Source: Pegoplata infirma (lineage: Eukaryota > Arthropoda > Insecta > Diptera > Anthomyiidae). From it: 64,000 nt of DNA. The position numbers were made by a program, and so were the translations under genes. The notes below the pieces were generated by a model. That model saw nothing but the letters and a program-made list of their open reading frames with translations. It had not been told where the DNA came from and did not search any database. The DNA lies in assembly GCA_963921195.1 (NCBI GenBank), contig OY992541.1:11502951-11566950 (forward strand), read 5' to 3'. The stretch's first letter is position 1. Each line of letters starts with the position of its first letter. Shown piece after piece: positions 11,004-20,357 of the stretch.

Positions 11004-11224
11004 ATATCATGCATGTTGGGAAAAAATTTCATAAAATTTGCTTCATTAGATTTCATAGTTTCATTAAAAAATTGTAGAAAAATTTTAAAATTTTTGTCTA
11101 AAAAAATTTCTAGATTTTTCGTCTAGAAAATCCCAAATTTTTTGTCAAGAAAAATTCTCTTAATTTTTCTAAAGAAAAAATTTCATATTCCTAGACATTT
11201 TTTCCACCCCCAAATTCAACAGGT
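11004..11224. other. Unassigned A/T-rich segment, possible hAT-like relic
   Basis: Degenerate TTTTCTAAAGAAAAAATTTC motifs (11075-11195) followed by CACCCCCAAATTC and GATCTGCGCCTGG (11228-11240) recall the right end of the hAT-like element at 38294-40489. No left end or target duplication found. Confidence 0.3.
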
Positions 11225-12106
11225 TGATCTGCGCCTGGAGTAGACAAACATCTTAATTAAAAAAAAAATCGGATATTTGATAAATTAACATTTTTAAAAA
11301 ATGGAAAATTTCAAAACGTTCCAAAAAAAAATGTAATCAATAGCCAATAAAATGTACAAGAATGTTAATTTTTAAGATTGTGGAGCATTCCTTTTAATTT
11401 GATAAATATTTAATAAAGTTAAAGTTTTGAAAGACTTTACAAAGGCTCCTTTAGTTTGGCATACATATTGAGCATTTACCTGGTCAGGTTGGTATTGCAA
11501 TCCAGCTAAATCGGTCCAGTGGTTCAAAAGTTAAGAGCAAACGACTGAATTTTGGCAAGGGTTTGTCGTAAATTTACAAGATAAAAAACACGATAACTTT
11601 TGAAAGGCAATTATGAGAACGCTGGAGCTTTGCATATATATTTGTCTTTCCCCTAGACTAGTTCGTATAATTTCACCCAAATCGGTCCAGTGGTTCAAAA
11701 GTTATTAACGAAACCGTGAATTTCAGAATTTCAGTTTCACCTTAAAAAGCCGTTAAAAAAGTTTTAAAAACATTGTCACAAAAATATTGTACAACGTATT
11801 TTTGTCACTCAAAAATATTTTTACACTAAAAAAAATTTTACACTCAAAAAAATTTTACACTCAAAAAGTTTTACACTCAAAAAAAAAATTAGTAAAATAT
11901 TTTTTTTTTTTTCAAAAATTACTTAAACAAAATGATTTTTTACACAAAATAAAATATTTCTAATCAAAAATGTTATTTTTTTTCATATTAGAAAATTTAC
12001 TATCACTTAAAAAGGGCATTGTGGAGGGTATTCATAGATTCGGTTGAGTTTAACTATTCTACTTGTTTTTCGCTTCTTTGTTGTAGAATGCCTCATATGT
12101 ATAAAA
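11225..12106. mobile_element. Relic of foldback family FB-F, split by R2
   Basis: About 11270-11420 (GATTGTGGAGCATTCCTTTT, TTTGATAAATATTTAATAAAG) matches the right arm of FB-F near 31570-31625. The terminal motif AGAATGCCTCATATGTA at 12086-12105 matches FB-F's right end. The intervening R2 copy separates the two pieces. The left arm was not found. Confidence 0.5.
11425..12068 (-). repeat. Dispersed repeat R2, copy
   Basis: Inverted R2: TTTTGAAAGACTTTACAAAG, TGGTCAGGTTGGTATTGCAA, two AATCGGTCCAGTGGTTCAAAAGTTA blocks about 170 bp apart, AACCGTGAATTTCAG, ACACTCAAAAAA runs, and the terminus GGAGGGTATTCATAGATTCG...CTACTTG. It lacks the part with the GACA/GGAC microsatellite. Confidence 0.75.
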
Positions 12107-12659
12107 ATAATAGATTTTAAACAAATTTGTGGTAAGGCAAAAATAAAAGCAAAATTAAAGAAAAAAAAAACTAACATCCCTATAAAGTTTTAACAATATT
12201 TAACCTCTCACTGGTATTAGAAGATTAAATAATAAATCATTTCCCCAAATTTCTGTTTTTTTTTGCACTTTTTATGTCATGTTTATTGAATCTGTTCATG
12301 ACAGTGGATTAAAAAAAATAAAAGGTCCTTTCTTTGTTAAAACTGTCAATCATCTGTTCAATTGTGTTGATAGGATAAACCTTTTACCTTTTTTTGTTTG
12401 TAAAAAAAAAAAAATTTTTTTCTCATTGTATTTTGTTATTTTTATTTTGTAATATATTGACACGTAAATGAAAATTGTATTTAACGGGAAGTTTTTTTAA
12501 CTAATTGTTTTATTCAAGTTTTTTTTGTTGTTGTCACAACGAATAATCAACTAAATAACATTTAATTCATTTAAGTAAAATTAAATTACGCTATACAACA
12601 ATTTTAAAATTTATAAAATTTAAAAAATTTGACCAAAGATGGGAAACTTTAACCGTCTT
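12107..12659. other. Apparently single-copy AT-rich block
   Basis: No similarity to the window's repeat families seen. It contains CTGTCAATCA at 12343-12352, the inverse of TGATTGACAG, a known composite PBX/MEIS (Exd/Hth) homeodomain motif. Nearby are GTTCATGACAGTGG and GTTGATAGGATAAACC. It is a candidate intronic or regulatory segment. No coding frame supported. Confidence 0.3.
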
Positions 12660-12776
12660 TAAAATAAAAGTCCGGTGTGATCTTTCAAAACGCAGACACA
12701 CGTATATTATTTGTTGGTCTCCTCTACCAGAATCAATAGTGGGAACCCCGTTATTTTTATAGTGTTGTACTGTGTT
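12660..12776. mobile_element. Relic of foldback family FB-B (one end)
   Basis: CTTTCAAAACGCAGACACACG, TTGGTCTCCTCTACCAGAATC and the end GTGTTGTACTGTGTTATTGG follow the order seen at the right end of FB-B (18680-18789), with an intervening deletion. Only one end is present. Confidence 0.55.
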
Positions 12777-13250
12777 ATTGGTAAAAAAGTTGAGATAATT
12801 AAATCAAATTAAAATTAATGGTTTTTCGAAATTGTAAAAATAAATGAATTTAAAAGGAACTTTTTTAGATTTATCTACAAAAATAAAAATCGTTGTTATA
12901 ATATGAATTCAGAATTATTAACCCCAGGGGCGTATCCAGGATTTTTTTGAAGATAGAGGTTAGATACATACACAGAAAAAAAAAATTTGTCAATACAATT
13001 AATTTCATTGTTAATACAATTAAACATTTAATTAAAACTGAGCCTACATTGGATTTTGTCAATACAACAATGGCATTTGTAACTTTTGAAAAAAAAAAAT
13101 CAACATCATTCATTGTTACATTAACAAGGAAATTAATTGAAAAATTTGTAAAATCTAAAAATAGAATAAAAAATAATCTGAAATCTAAAAATAGAATAAA
13201 AAATAATCTAAAAATAGAAAAAAAAAAAAAATAAATAAAAAATAAAAATC

Positions 13251-13321
13251 TCTACCGCCATCTGGCATCGAACTCGCAACCTTCGTGCTATGCGTCTAGC
13301 ACACTACCACTGTGCTATCCT
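13251..13321 (-). pseudogene. tRNA-like pol III unit 1
   Basis: On the minus strand it reads GGATAGCACAGTGGTAGTGT (A-box-like), then GTGCTAGACGCATAGCAC (a 6-bp hairpin at the anticodon-arm position), then GGTTGCGAGTTCGATGCC (B-box-like), followed by a T-rich run that could end pol III transcription. The loop size and acceptor pairing do not fit a functional tRNA, so it is a tRNA-derived SINE or pseudogene. Confidence 0.55.
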
Positions 13322-13415
13322 TATACATATTTGTATTTGACTAAACGTCATATTTAAAACAGTCTACAAATAGAATGATAAAAAAAAACTAAAATTGGAA
13401 ATTAAAAAAAAAAAA

Positions 13416-13485
13416 GTTCCGCCAACTGGCGGCGAACCCGCAACCTTCATGATTCGAAGCTAGCACACTACCACCGTGCTATTCC
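13416..13485 (-). pseudogene. tRNA-like pol III unit 2
   Basis: Minus strand: ATAGCACGGTGGTAGTGTGC, then AAGGTTGCGGGTTCGCCGCC, then AGTTGGCGGAAC and a T run. The A- and B-box-like elements are about 35 bp apart, as in tRNA genes. The anticodon arm is poorly paired. It is a diverged sister of unit 1, about 166 bp away. Confidence 0.5.
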
Positions 13486-13607
13486 TCATGTATAATTAAA
13501 GTTGACTAAATGCGTACATAAGGTGTCTGTGATTTCAATATGCACTTTTTGCGTTTTTAAAAATAAATAATAATCTCAAATAAAAAAAAAAATAAAAATA
13601 AAAAACT

Positions 13608-13676
13608 GTTCCGCCAACTGGCAGCGAACCCGAAACCTTCATGATTCGAGTTTAGCACACTACCACCGTGCTATCG
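13608..13676 (-). pseudogene. tRNA-like pol III unit 3
   Basis: Minus strand: ATAGCACGGTGGTAGTGTGC, then GAAGGTTTCGGGTTCGCTGC, then CAGTTGGCGGAAC and a long T-rich run. It is closest to unit 2, about 190 bp away, so the cluster probably arose by local duplication. Confidence 0.5.
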
Positions 13677-13994
13677 TCGCATATATTTGTGCTTGATTAA
13701 ATGAGTTTATAAATTTTTTGTGTTATTTATGTGAATTTTGTGGAATCTTTAACAATGATTTTAATTCATGCGTTTAATTGGAAATAAAACCGGATTTTTG
13801 TCACATTAACAATACACATTGTTGATACAATTAAAAGCGTTGTTGAACTAGTATTTCGTTGGTAACAATTTGTTTTGTTACTCTTGATTTTACGATATTT
13901 TTTTCTGTGTATGTTTTAGAAAAACGTTGAGTTGAAAAAATATTGGGTCGGTCACACATTTGACTCCTCTAGGTGCAGCTTAGGCACCTGTTTT

Positions 13995-14510
13995 TCGTAA
14001 GTTTTTTTCATCAAAAAAAAAAAATTTTTTTCATAATTTTTTCATTAATTTTTTTCTTTATTATTTTTTGCAAAAATTTTTTTCATCAATTTTTTTTTAT
14101 AATTTTTTTTTGTCATAAATTTTTTATATATTTTTTTTTTTTATAATTTTTTTTTCTTCAATTTTTCTTTATAATTTTTTGTCATCGAAAATTGTTTTTC
14201 ATGAAATTTTGTTTTCATCAATATAGTTTTTTCGTAAATTTTTTTACATCAAAATTTTGTTTTTCATCAAAAAATATTTCTTTTATTTCTTACTTATTTT
14301 TTACCAAAAATACTGTTTTACCAAGTCTAAAATTCTGACATAAAAATGATACATTTGTTTAACAAATATACAAAAAACAAATGAGAGTGTTAAATTCTTC
14401 TGTGCCGCATAATTTATTCTCTCCAAAATGTAAAAAAAAAATGCACTTAAGTAATACACTTATTTACCAAATTTTCAGCTCTTTGGGTTTAGACTGCATC
14501 AACAGACAGA
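13995..14510 (+). repeat. T-rich family R5, diverged copy
   Basis: Runs of TTTTTTTCATCAATTTTTT are followed by the ordered R5 landmarks ACCAAGTCTAA, GTTTAACAAATATAC, GAGAGTGTTAAATTCTTCTG and CAGCTCTTTGGGTTTAGACTGCATC, then GACAGATGGACGGATG. The last part resembles R1/R2, which suggests the families share a terminal module. Confidence 0.6.
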
Positions 14511-14589
14511 TGGACGGATGTATAATTTGAATAATTTGTTTTTAGATTTTCACAATTTGTTGACAGTTTTTAGCACAGTACATGAGTAG

Positions 14590-15678
14590 TAGGGCTGTCA
14601 AACGGGATCGGTTTTTTAAAATCCCGGGATTCGGGATTTGAAAATCGAAATCCCGGGATCCCGGGATTTTTCGGGATCACGGGATTTTTCGGGATCCCGG
14701 GATTTTTCGGGATTCCGGGATTTTTTTGGATTAAATTTCTTTGATTATAAAAGTAAAAAAATAGTAGACTCCTAATGTTTCAATTTTATTGTGCATATTA
14801 AGGGGCTACTGTGTGTTAGTTGGTAGCGTGCTAGCCTATTAAGCAGGGAGTCGTGGGTTTGATTCCAACGAAAACCTTTGGGTCGATTTCGCTACAACGA
14901 AATTACTAAAAAAAAAATGATTTCTAATTATTCTTATTTTTATTTAAAGGTAATTAAAATATTAAGTATACGCCACTTATGCAGTTTTCAAGTAATTATT
15001 AATATTAAATATTTAGCAATGAACTAAAAAAAACCTGAAGGGGTTTGTTATGGAAAATTACAACTTTTATTTGCTTTTGGTTTCATCCCATTCCGATTTT
15101 GGTGTTGCACTGTATAATTTTAAAACTAATTTAAAGAAAATTTAAAATAATAAAAACATTTATAGGGGAAATGTAATAATATAATACATTAGACTTGCAT
15201 TTTTTTCTATAAAAAAAGTTTTTCTTCCAATTTTGAACGTTCCGGAAAATTTTTTTTCTCCTATACCTAAAAATTTGAGGCCAATCGGATTAAATTTACC
15301 CGTAGCGCTCTTTGATCAATGTTTTGGTTTTTTAGAAAATTTTCGCCAAAATCTGCCAACTTTGGTCAAAGGGCTCCGTGACTGTGGCTTAATGTTTAGT
15401 GCGTTGGACTATTATTCAGCAAGCCTGGATAGAATTCTCAGCTCAGCAAAATTCGTGGACAGCTACGTTGAAAATTCAAAAAAAGTTTTAGTTTTAATTT
15501 GTTGATGTAAATGTAACAATAATTGAACAAAGTTGTATTTAAAAAAAAAAAATTCTCATACATTTTTAATGTTTCAAAAATCCCGGGATTTGAGCTTAAA
15601 AATCCCGGGATTCGGGATTCATTTTATGACAAAAATCCCGGGGTTTCGGGATTCGGGATTTCGGGATTGACAGCCCTA
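14590..15678. mobile_element. hAT-like element (1089 bp) with perfect 8-bp duplication
   Basis: Ends TAGGGCTGTCAAACGGGAT and GATTGACAGCCCTA are inverted repeats. The flanks ATGAGTAG (14582-14589) and ATGAGTAG (15679-15686) are a perfect 8-bp target duplication. Next to both ends are short tandem runs of CGGGATTTTT/CCCGGGATT (14625-14725 and 15580-15670), which create many CCCGGG palindromes. The middle holds a tRNA-like sequence and a foreign-looking 270-bp segment (15230-15505) open in one frame that I do not recognise. No hAT transposase motifs seen; non-autonomous. Confidence 0.85.
14815..14880 (+). pseudogene. tRNA-like sequence inside hAT-like element
   Basis: GTTAGTTGGTAGCGTGCTAG has an A-box form and GTCGTGGGTTTGATTCCAAC a B-box form, with tRNA-like spacing of about 30-35 bp. 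The acceptor ends do not pair well. No terminator T run follows closely; it is probably a SINE head. Confidence 0.45.
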
Positions 15679-15749
15679 ATGAGTAGGTTAACAGAGTAGC
15701 ATTTGGTGTGTGTAAGTATTAGTGACAGCACACCCCAGTTGGCCAAAAC

Positions 15750-16455
15750 GTCGTAGACGACGCTGTCTTCAACGATTTCGTAAGTGATAGTTAAGAATTT
15801 GTCGTTCAAGACATGTGTCGATTTAATTTTCTCTAACGACAATGCAACGGAAATATTCGCTAATGACTAGCTGCATGACAAAATACTCAACTGGTCTTGT
15901 GTAACATCTAGTTGGAGACAAGTTAAGCGACAAAATCTAGTACTTGTCGTGTATAGAAAATATATTGAAGACAAGATGACCGAAAATGTCTTTAAGTTGT
16001 CTTCGGCCAAACTTGGTTCACGACAAAACAAGCGACAATCTCTCATATGTGTCGTGTATTTAAATTCCGTTAACGACAAGATGAGCGATAATGTCTAAAA
16101 TATGTCGTCAGTTGATGCCGATTGAAGACAATATGAGCGACAATATCTTTATGTTGTCGTCAGCCAAAATATGTTGACGACAATATAAACGACAATTTCA
16201 TTTAGTTGTCATATATTGCTCATGGTTTACGACAGGCTGACCGACAATATTTAATATTTGTCGTGTACTAAACTCCATTGACGACAAATGAGCGGCAATA
16301 TATGAAGATTGTCGTAAATCGCACTCTCCGTTGACGACAATATAAGCTACAATTTCTTGAAGTTGTCATATATTGCTCTTTGTTTACGACATACTGACCG
16401 ACAATATTTAATACTTGTCGTGTTGTCGTGTCCGTTGACGACAACGCAAGGTTGT
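15750..16455. repeat. 52-bp minisatellite with dyad symmetry in each unit
   Basis: From about 15910 to 16451 successive units of 52 (once 53) bp begin TTGACGACAA..., GCGACAATATC..., ...GTTGTCGTCAGCC. Earlier units (15750-15910) are more degenerate. I count about ten clear units. Each contains CGACAA followed about 15-20 bp later by TTGTCGT, so each can fold into a hairpin. Units at about 16172-16328 and 16329-16432 share the same order of variants, a sign of higher-order duplication (about 157 bp). GC is higher than in the surroundings. Confidence 0.85.
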
Positions 16456-17064
16456 TGAGAGAAAAAAAAAACAAAATAACGGAACCATATTAACGGCGAC
16501 AATAAAATGCAAATGTAATTATAAAATATTTAGTTATGTACAAAAAGCTATCGAAGAAGGTGCAAATTCAGAATCGTGTTCTTTTAATAATTTAAAGTTA
16601 AAGTTGTTAAAAGTTTTAAATGGAACGACAAAAAATCAAAGGATCTTTAAATACCAAATGGAATCTTCAACTTTTTAATTAATATATTATTATTTGTTTA
16701 TTTTTTACTATTTTATTATTTTTCGTTTCTTTTTTATAACAATTAACAAATATAAAATTAAATAAATTTTAATAAAAAAAAATTTGCTTTTATTTAGTTT
16801 GTTCCTATACTAAAACTTCTCTTACTCATAACTTCTTCAATAATGGTCCAAATTGCAAATTTTTTCTTTTCAAAATTTTTGTTTTTTTACGTACCTTTTT
16901 ACAAAAAATCCAAAAAAAAATCTTAAAAGTGCTCTAGTATGTGATTTTAAAGTTTTAAAATTTAAATCTCATTTTTGAAAATGTATGTACACCTTACACC
17001 TTTTTTGTGTAAAACTTGTATCGATTCTACAAATTTCTTGCCTAGTAGGATCGTGGTATAACGA
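16456..17064. other. AT-rich stretch, nothing recognised
   Basis: Poly-A/T-rich sequence between the minisatellite and FB-B. No gene, array or element ends supported. Confidence 0.35.
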
Positions 17065-17067
17065 TTA

Positions 17068-18786
17068 CACTGCACAACAAAATCAAATTTTTTCCAAAAT
17101 TACAAGATCAGACCAAAAAATTTTGATAGAAGAGACAAAAAAAAAATACACGTGTATCGGCGTTTTGAAAGTTTACATCTGGGTTTCATTTTAGGGGGAG
17201 GTAAAGTTTCCCCCAAATGCAGATGTTGTATTGTCAATCGTCATTGAATATCGAGTGAAGCTTACGTTTAAAGTGTATGGTGTGTTCAGCAAATTTATAT
17301 AAAATGTTACGGAGAACATTTTTGTGGAATATATTAACCCTCTAGCTCCTCATGATAAGGGTCTTTTTTGTCCTTCTTTTCAAAAAGTGCAAAAAACACC
17401 ATTAAAAAAGGGATTTAAGGGGTTTAAATGTTGCGAAAAAATATTTGCCGTAAAATTTTACTATAAGTCATTGAATACACCAAAACGGAAAACTCAACCA
17501 GAAGGTCAGAAATAAGACACAACAAAAGAGATCTTAGGGTTAATTTAGCATTTATTAAGAAAATCGGGTAAAGCTTACTTTTAAAGTATATGGAGTGTTC
17601 AGCAAATTTATGTAAAATGTTACGGAGAACATTTTTTTAGAATATGTTAACCCTCTAACTCCTCAAGGTAAGGGTCTTTTTTGTCCTTCTTTTCAAAAAG
17701 AGCAAAAAACACCATTAAAACAGGAATTTAAAGGATTTTAATGTTCCGCAAAAATATCCGCCGTGAAATTTTACCATAAGTCCCTGAACACACCAAAACA
17801 GAAAACTCAACAAGAAAGTCAGTATAAGACACAACAAAAGAGAGCTTAGGGTTAATTTCGCATTTATTAAGAAAATCGAGTAAAGCTTACGTTTAAAGTA
17901 TATGGTGTGTTCAGCAAATTTATGTAAAATATTACGGAGAACATTTTTGTAGAATATGTTAACCCTCTAACTCCTCAAGATAAGGGTCTTTTTTGTCCTT
18001 CTTTTAAAAAAGAGCAAAGAACGCCACTAAAACAGGGATTTAAGGGGTTCAAATGTTCCGCAAAAATATTCGCCGTGAAATTTTACTATAAGGCCCTTTC
18101 ACGGCAAATATTTTTGCGGACCATTTTAACCCCTTAAATAGCTGTTTTAATGGTGTTTTTGCTCTTTTTCAAAAGAAGGACAAAAAAGACCCTTACTTTG
18201 AGGAGCTAGAGGGTTAACATATTCTACAAAAATGTTCTCCGTAACATTTTACATAAAATTGCTGAACACACCATATACTTTAAACGTAAGCTTAACTCGA
18301 TTTTCTTAATAAATGCGAAATTAACCCTAAGCTCTCTTTTGTTGTGTCTTATTTCTGACTTTCTTGTTAAGTTTTCCGTTTTGGTGTATTCAGGGACTTA
18401 TAGTAAAATTTCACGGCGGATATTTTTGCGGAACATTCAAACCCCTTAAATTACTGTTTTAATGGTGTTTTTTGCACTTTTTGAAAAGAAGGACAAAAAA
18501 GACCCTTATCGTGAGGAGCTAGAGGGTTAATATATTCCACAAAAATGTTCTCCGTAACATTTTATATAAATTTGCTGAACACACCATATACTTTAAACGT
18601 AAGCTTCACTCGATATTCAATGACGATTGACAATACAACATCTGCATTTGGGGGAAACTTTACCTCCCCCTAAAATGAAACCCAGATGTAAACTTTCAAA
18701 ACGCCGATACACGAATATTTTTTTTTTGTCTCTTCTATCAAAATTTTTTGGTCTGACCTCGTAATTTTTTTTTGTGTTGTACAGTG
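17068..18786. mobile_element. Foldback element FB-B (1719 bp) built from 312-bp units, TTA duplication
   Basis: Termini CACTGCACAACA (17068) and GTTGTACAGTG (18786) are flanked by TTA (17065-17067 and 18787-18789). The left arm contains a 312-bp unit repeated in tandem: starts near 17252, 17564 and 17876, each with AAGCTTAC.TTTAAAGT and GTGTTCAGCAAATTTAT. After a turn near 18095 the right arm carries about two of the same units inverted. The unequal unit numbers explain why the dyad centre is not at the midpoint. Termini and duplication resemble FB-A, so they probably belong to one superfamily. The short frames inside are not genes. Confidence 0.85.
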
Positions 18787-18839
18787 TTATTACTATTTTT
18801 TAAATTAAAAAAAAAAAAAAATTATTATAATTTTCCAAA

Positions 18840-19320
18840 CTTAAAATCATTTCTACCTATCCAATGGTGCGTCATAGAGGGGTAATTTCCAAGACCGACC
18901 CCCATTAATGTTTACGTCTAAACATTTCTTCGGAACAAACTAATACCCTATCTCCAATTTCTAAGGGGGCTCCCACACAAAATGGCATTTTTTAAAATTT
19001 GCTCAAACCGCTCTAACTGCCCTCCGAGTGCTCTTAGAGCAATAAAATGTATGACTGACCTACAATATTTTTTTAGTCCAAACATTTTCTCTGAACTCAC
19101 CTACCCTCTATCTTTAACTATAAAGGCGGTCCCCATACAATTTTTTTTATTTTTTTGTAAATTTGTTTTAATTAATCAGCTTCTACCGGTCCAATGGTGG
19201 TACGAGAGGGATCATTAGTGAGACAGACCCCCATTTATTTTTACCCTCCAAAATTTTTTTAAAACATTCTTACGCTTTACCTTCACTCCCTAAGTTGGCT
19301 TAAATACAAATTACAGTTGG
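18840..19320 (+). repeat. R6 tandem family, degenerate cluster
   Basis: Three degenerate units (near 18861, 19010 and 19187) with the order CCAATGGTG.GT..GAGAGG, AGACCGACCCCCATT, TTCC.AA, CCCTATCTCCAATTTC, AAGGGGGCTCCC. They match the GACA-adjacent R6 array at 59742-61650. One unit reads GAGACAGACCCCCATTTAT (19218-19236), the type of site at which the giant GACA array ends. Confidence 0.7.
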
Positions 19321-19796
19321 AGCTAATTTTATAAAAATGTAATTTTGAATGGAAGCCTACTTAGGGAGTAGAGATGTGGCGCACATTGGTTGATGTTCAT
19401 AGAACTAGCGGCTAAAAATAGAAGAAGTTGTCGAAGGACAATGAAACTTGGCACATAGGCATTTTTTGTTTGAATCAAGAAAAAAAATGCAAAAATCAAA
19501 ATGATCCGCCCACCTCCCATACAAAGTGAAAATTAAATTTTGACCCATTGTTATTTGGCACATATCATTTTTAAACACTCAGAATCATTTGTGTGAAATT
19601 TGAAAAATATCCGCCACTTTTACGCCCACTTCCCATACAACTTGTATTAAAAAAGTGACATAACTCCCTTGATTTTTAATGTATCAACTAAATTTTCACA
19701 AAAAATAAATATTATAATTGTGGAATGGGCTCTTGAAAATATATACGTGATCCGCCCACTTTTACGCCCACCTCCCATAGAAAAAACAACAAATAG
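19321..19796. repeat. Dispersed segment with CCGCCCAC...CCCATACAA blocks
   Basis: CGCCCACCTCCCATA-type blocks occur three times (about 19505, 19625 and 19755) about 120 bp apart, separated by sequences like GAAACTTGGCACATAGGC. It looks like a diverged tandem repeat or part of a larger dispersed repeat. Nothing coding. Confidence 0.4.
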
Positions 19797-20357
19797 AAAC
19801 AAGTAAGAGTGTTAAATTCGGCTGTGCCTAATCTTTTTACCCTCCAATACGTATAAAATAAAAAAAAATCGCATGGGCAATTTTTTTTTTGGTGGGGGGT
19901 CGGCGGAGTTGATGGGGGACACCTGTATCCCGCTATATACGTTAACAAATTATTTGTTTATGATATTTACGCTTAAATAATAAATTTTTATCGTTATTTT
20001 TAATTAATTTCTATAACCACGCCCCCAAAATGGGGCGTCCTGAAAAAATCGAGTTTTCTAACCCCCTTGGTCCAAGCACAGGTCTATGAACATAATATGG
20101 CATACAAATGTTACATTTGTTGATCAAAAATTAAAAAAAACTCGTAAAAATATCGTATTTTTCAGGGGTCGTTTTAGTTCTTCAAGGGGGAACTTTTTAC
20201 CCCTGTTCCGATTTTGCCCATCTTCGAACTTAACCTTAACAGTAACATAAGAGATATTCTTGCCCAATTTCAGGGGTCTAGCTCTTTTTGTTTGGACTGC
20301 ATCGTTACTTCTACAGACGGACGGACGGACATCGCTAGAATGTCTTAGATTCTATAA

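Larger units (their letters stand above)
12970..13910. mobile_element. ACACAG-terminal element (941 bp) carrying three tRNA-like units
   Basis: Termini ACACAGAAAAAAA (12970) and TTTTTTTCTGTGT (13910) form inverted repeats, with AT on both sides as a possible 2-bp duplication. Inside each end are AATACAATTAA motifs in inverted arrangement. The centre holds three tandem tRNA-like sequences on the minus strand. It sits beside CCAGGGGCGTATCCAGG (12927-12943), itself resembling a hAT-type terminus. No transposase frame. Confidence 0.65.

Noticed and set aside
15233..15505. 90-residue frame inside a hAT-like element
   Set aside because: Composition is more protein-like than most, but no hAT transposase motif or other domain is recognisable and the element is too short to be autonomous; not called as a gene.
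15750..16455. Regularly spaced repeats suggestive of a CRISPR array
   Set aside because: Units are diverged from end to end with no constant repeat/variable spacer pattern, and the genome is eukaryotic; it is a minisatellite.
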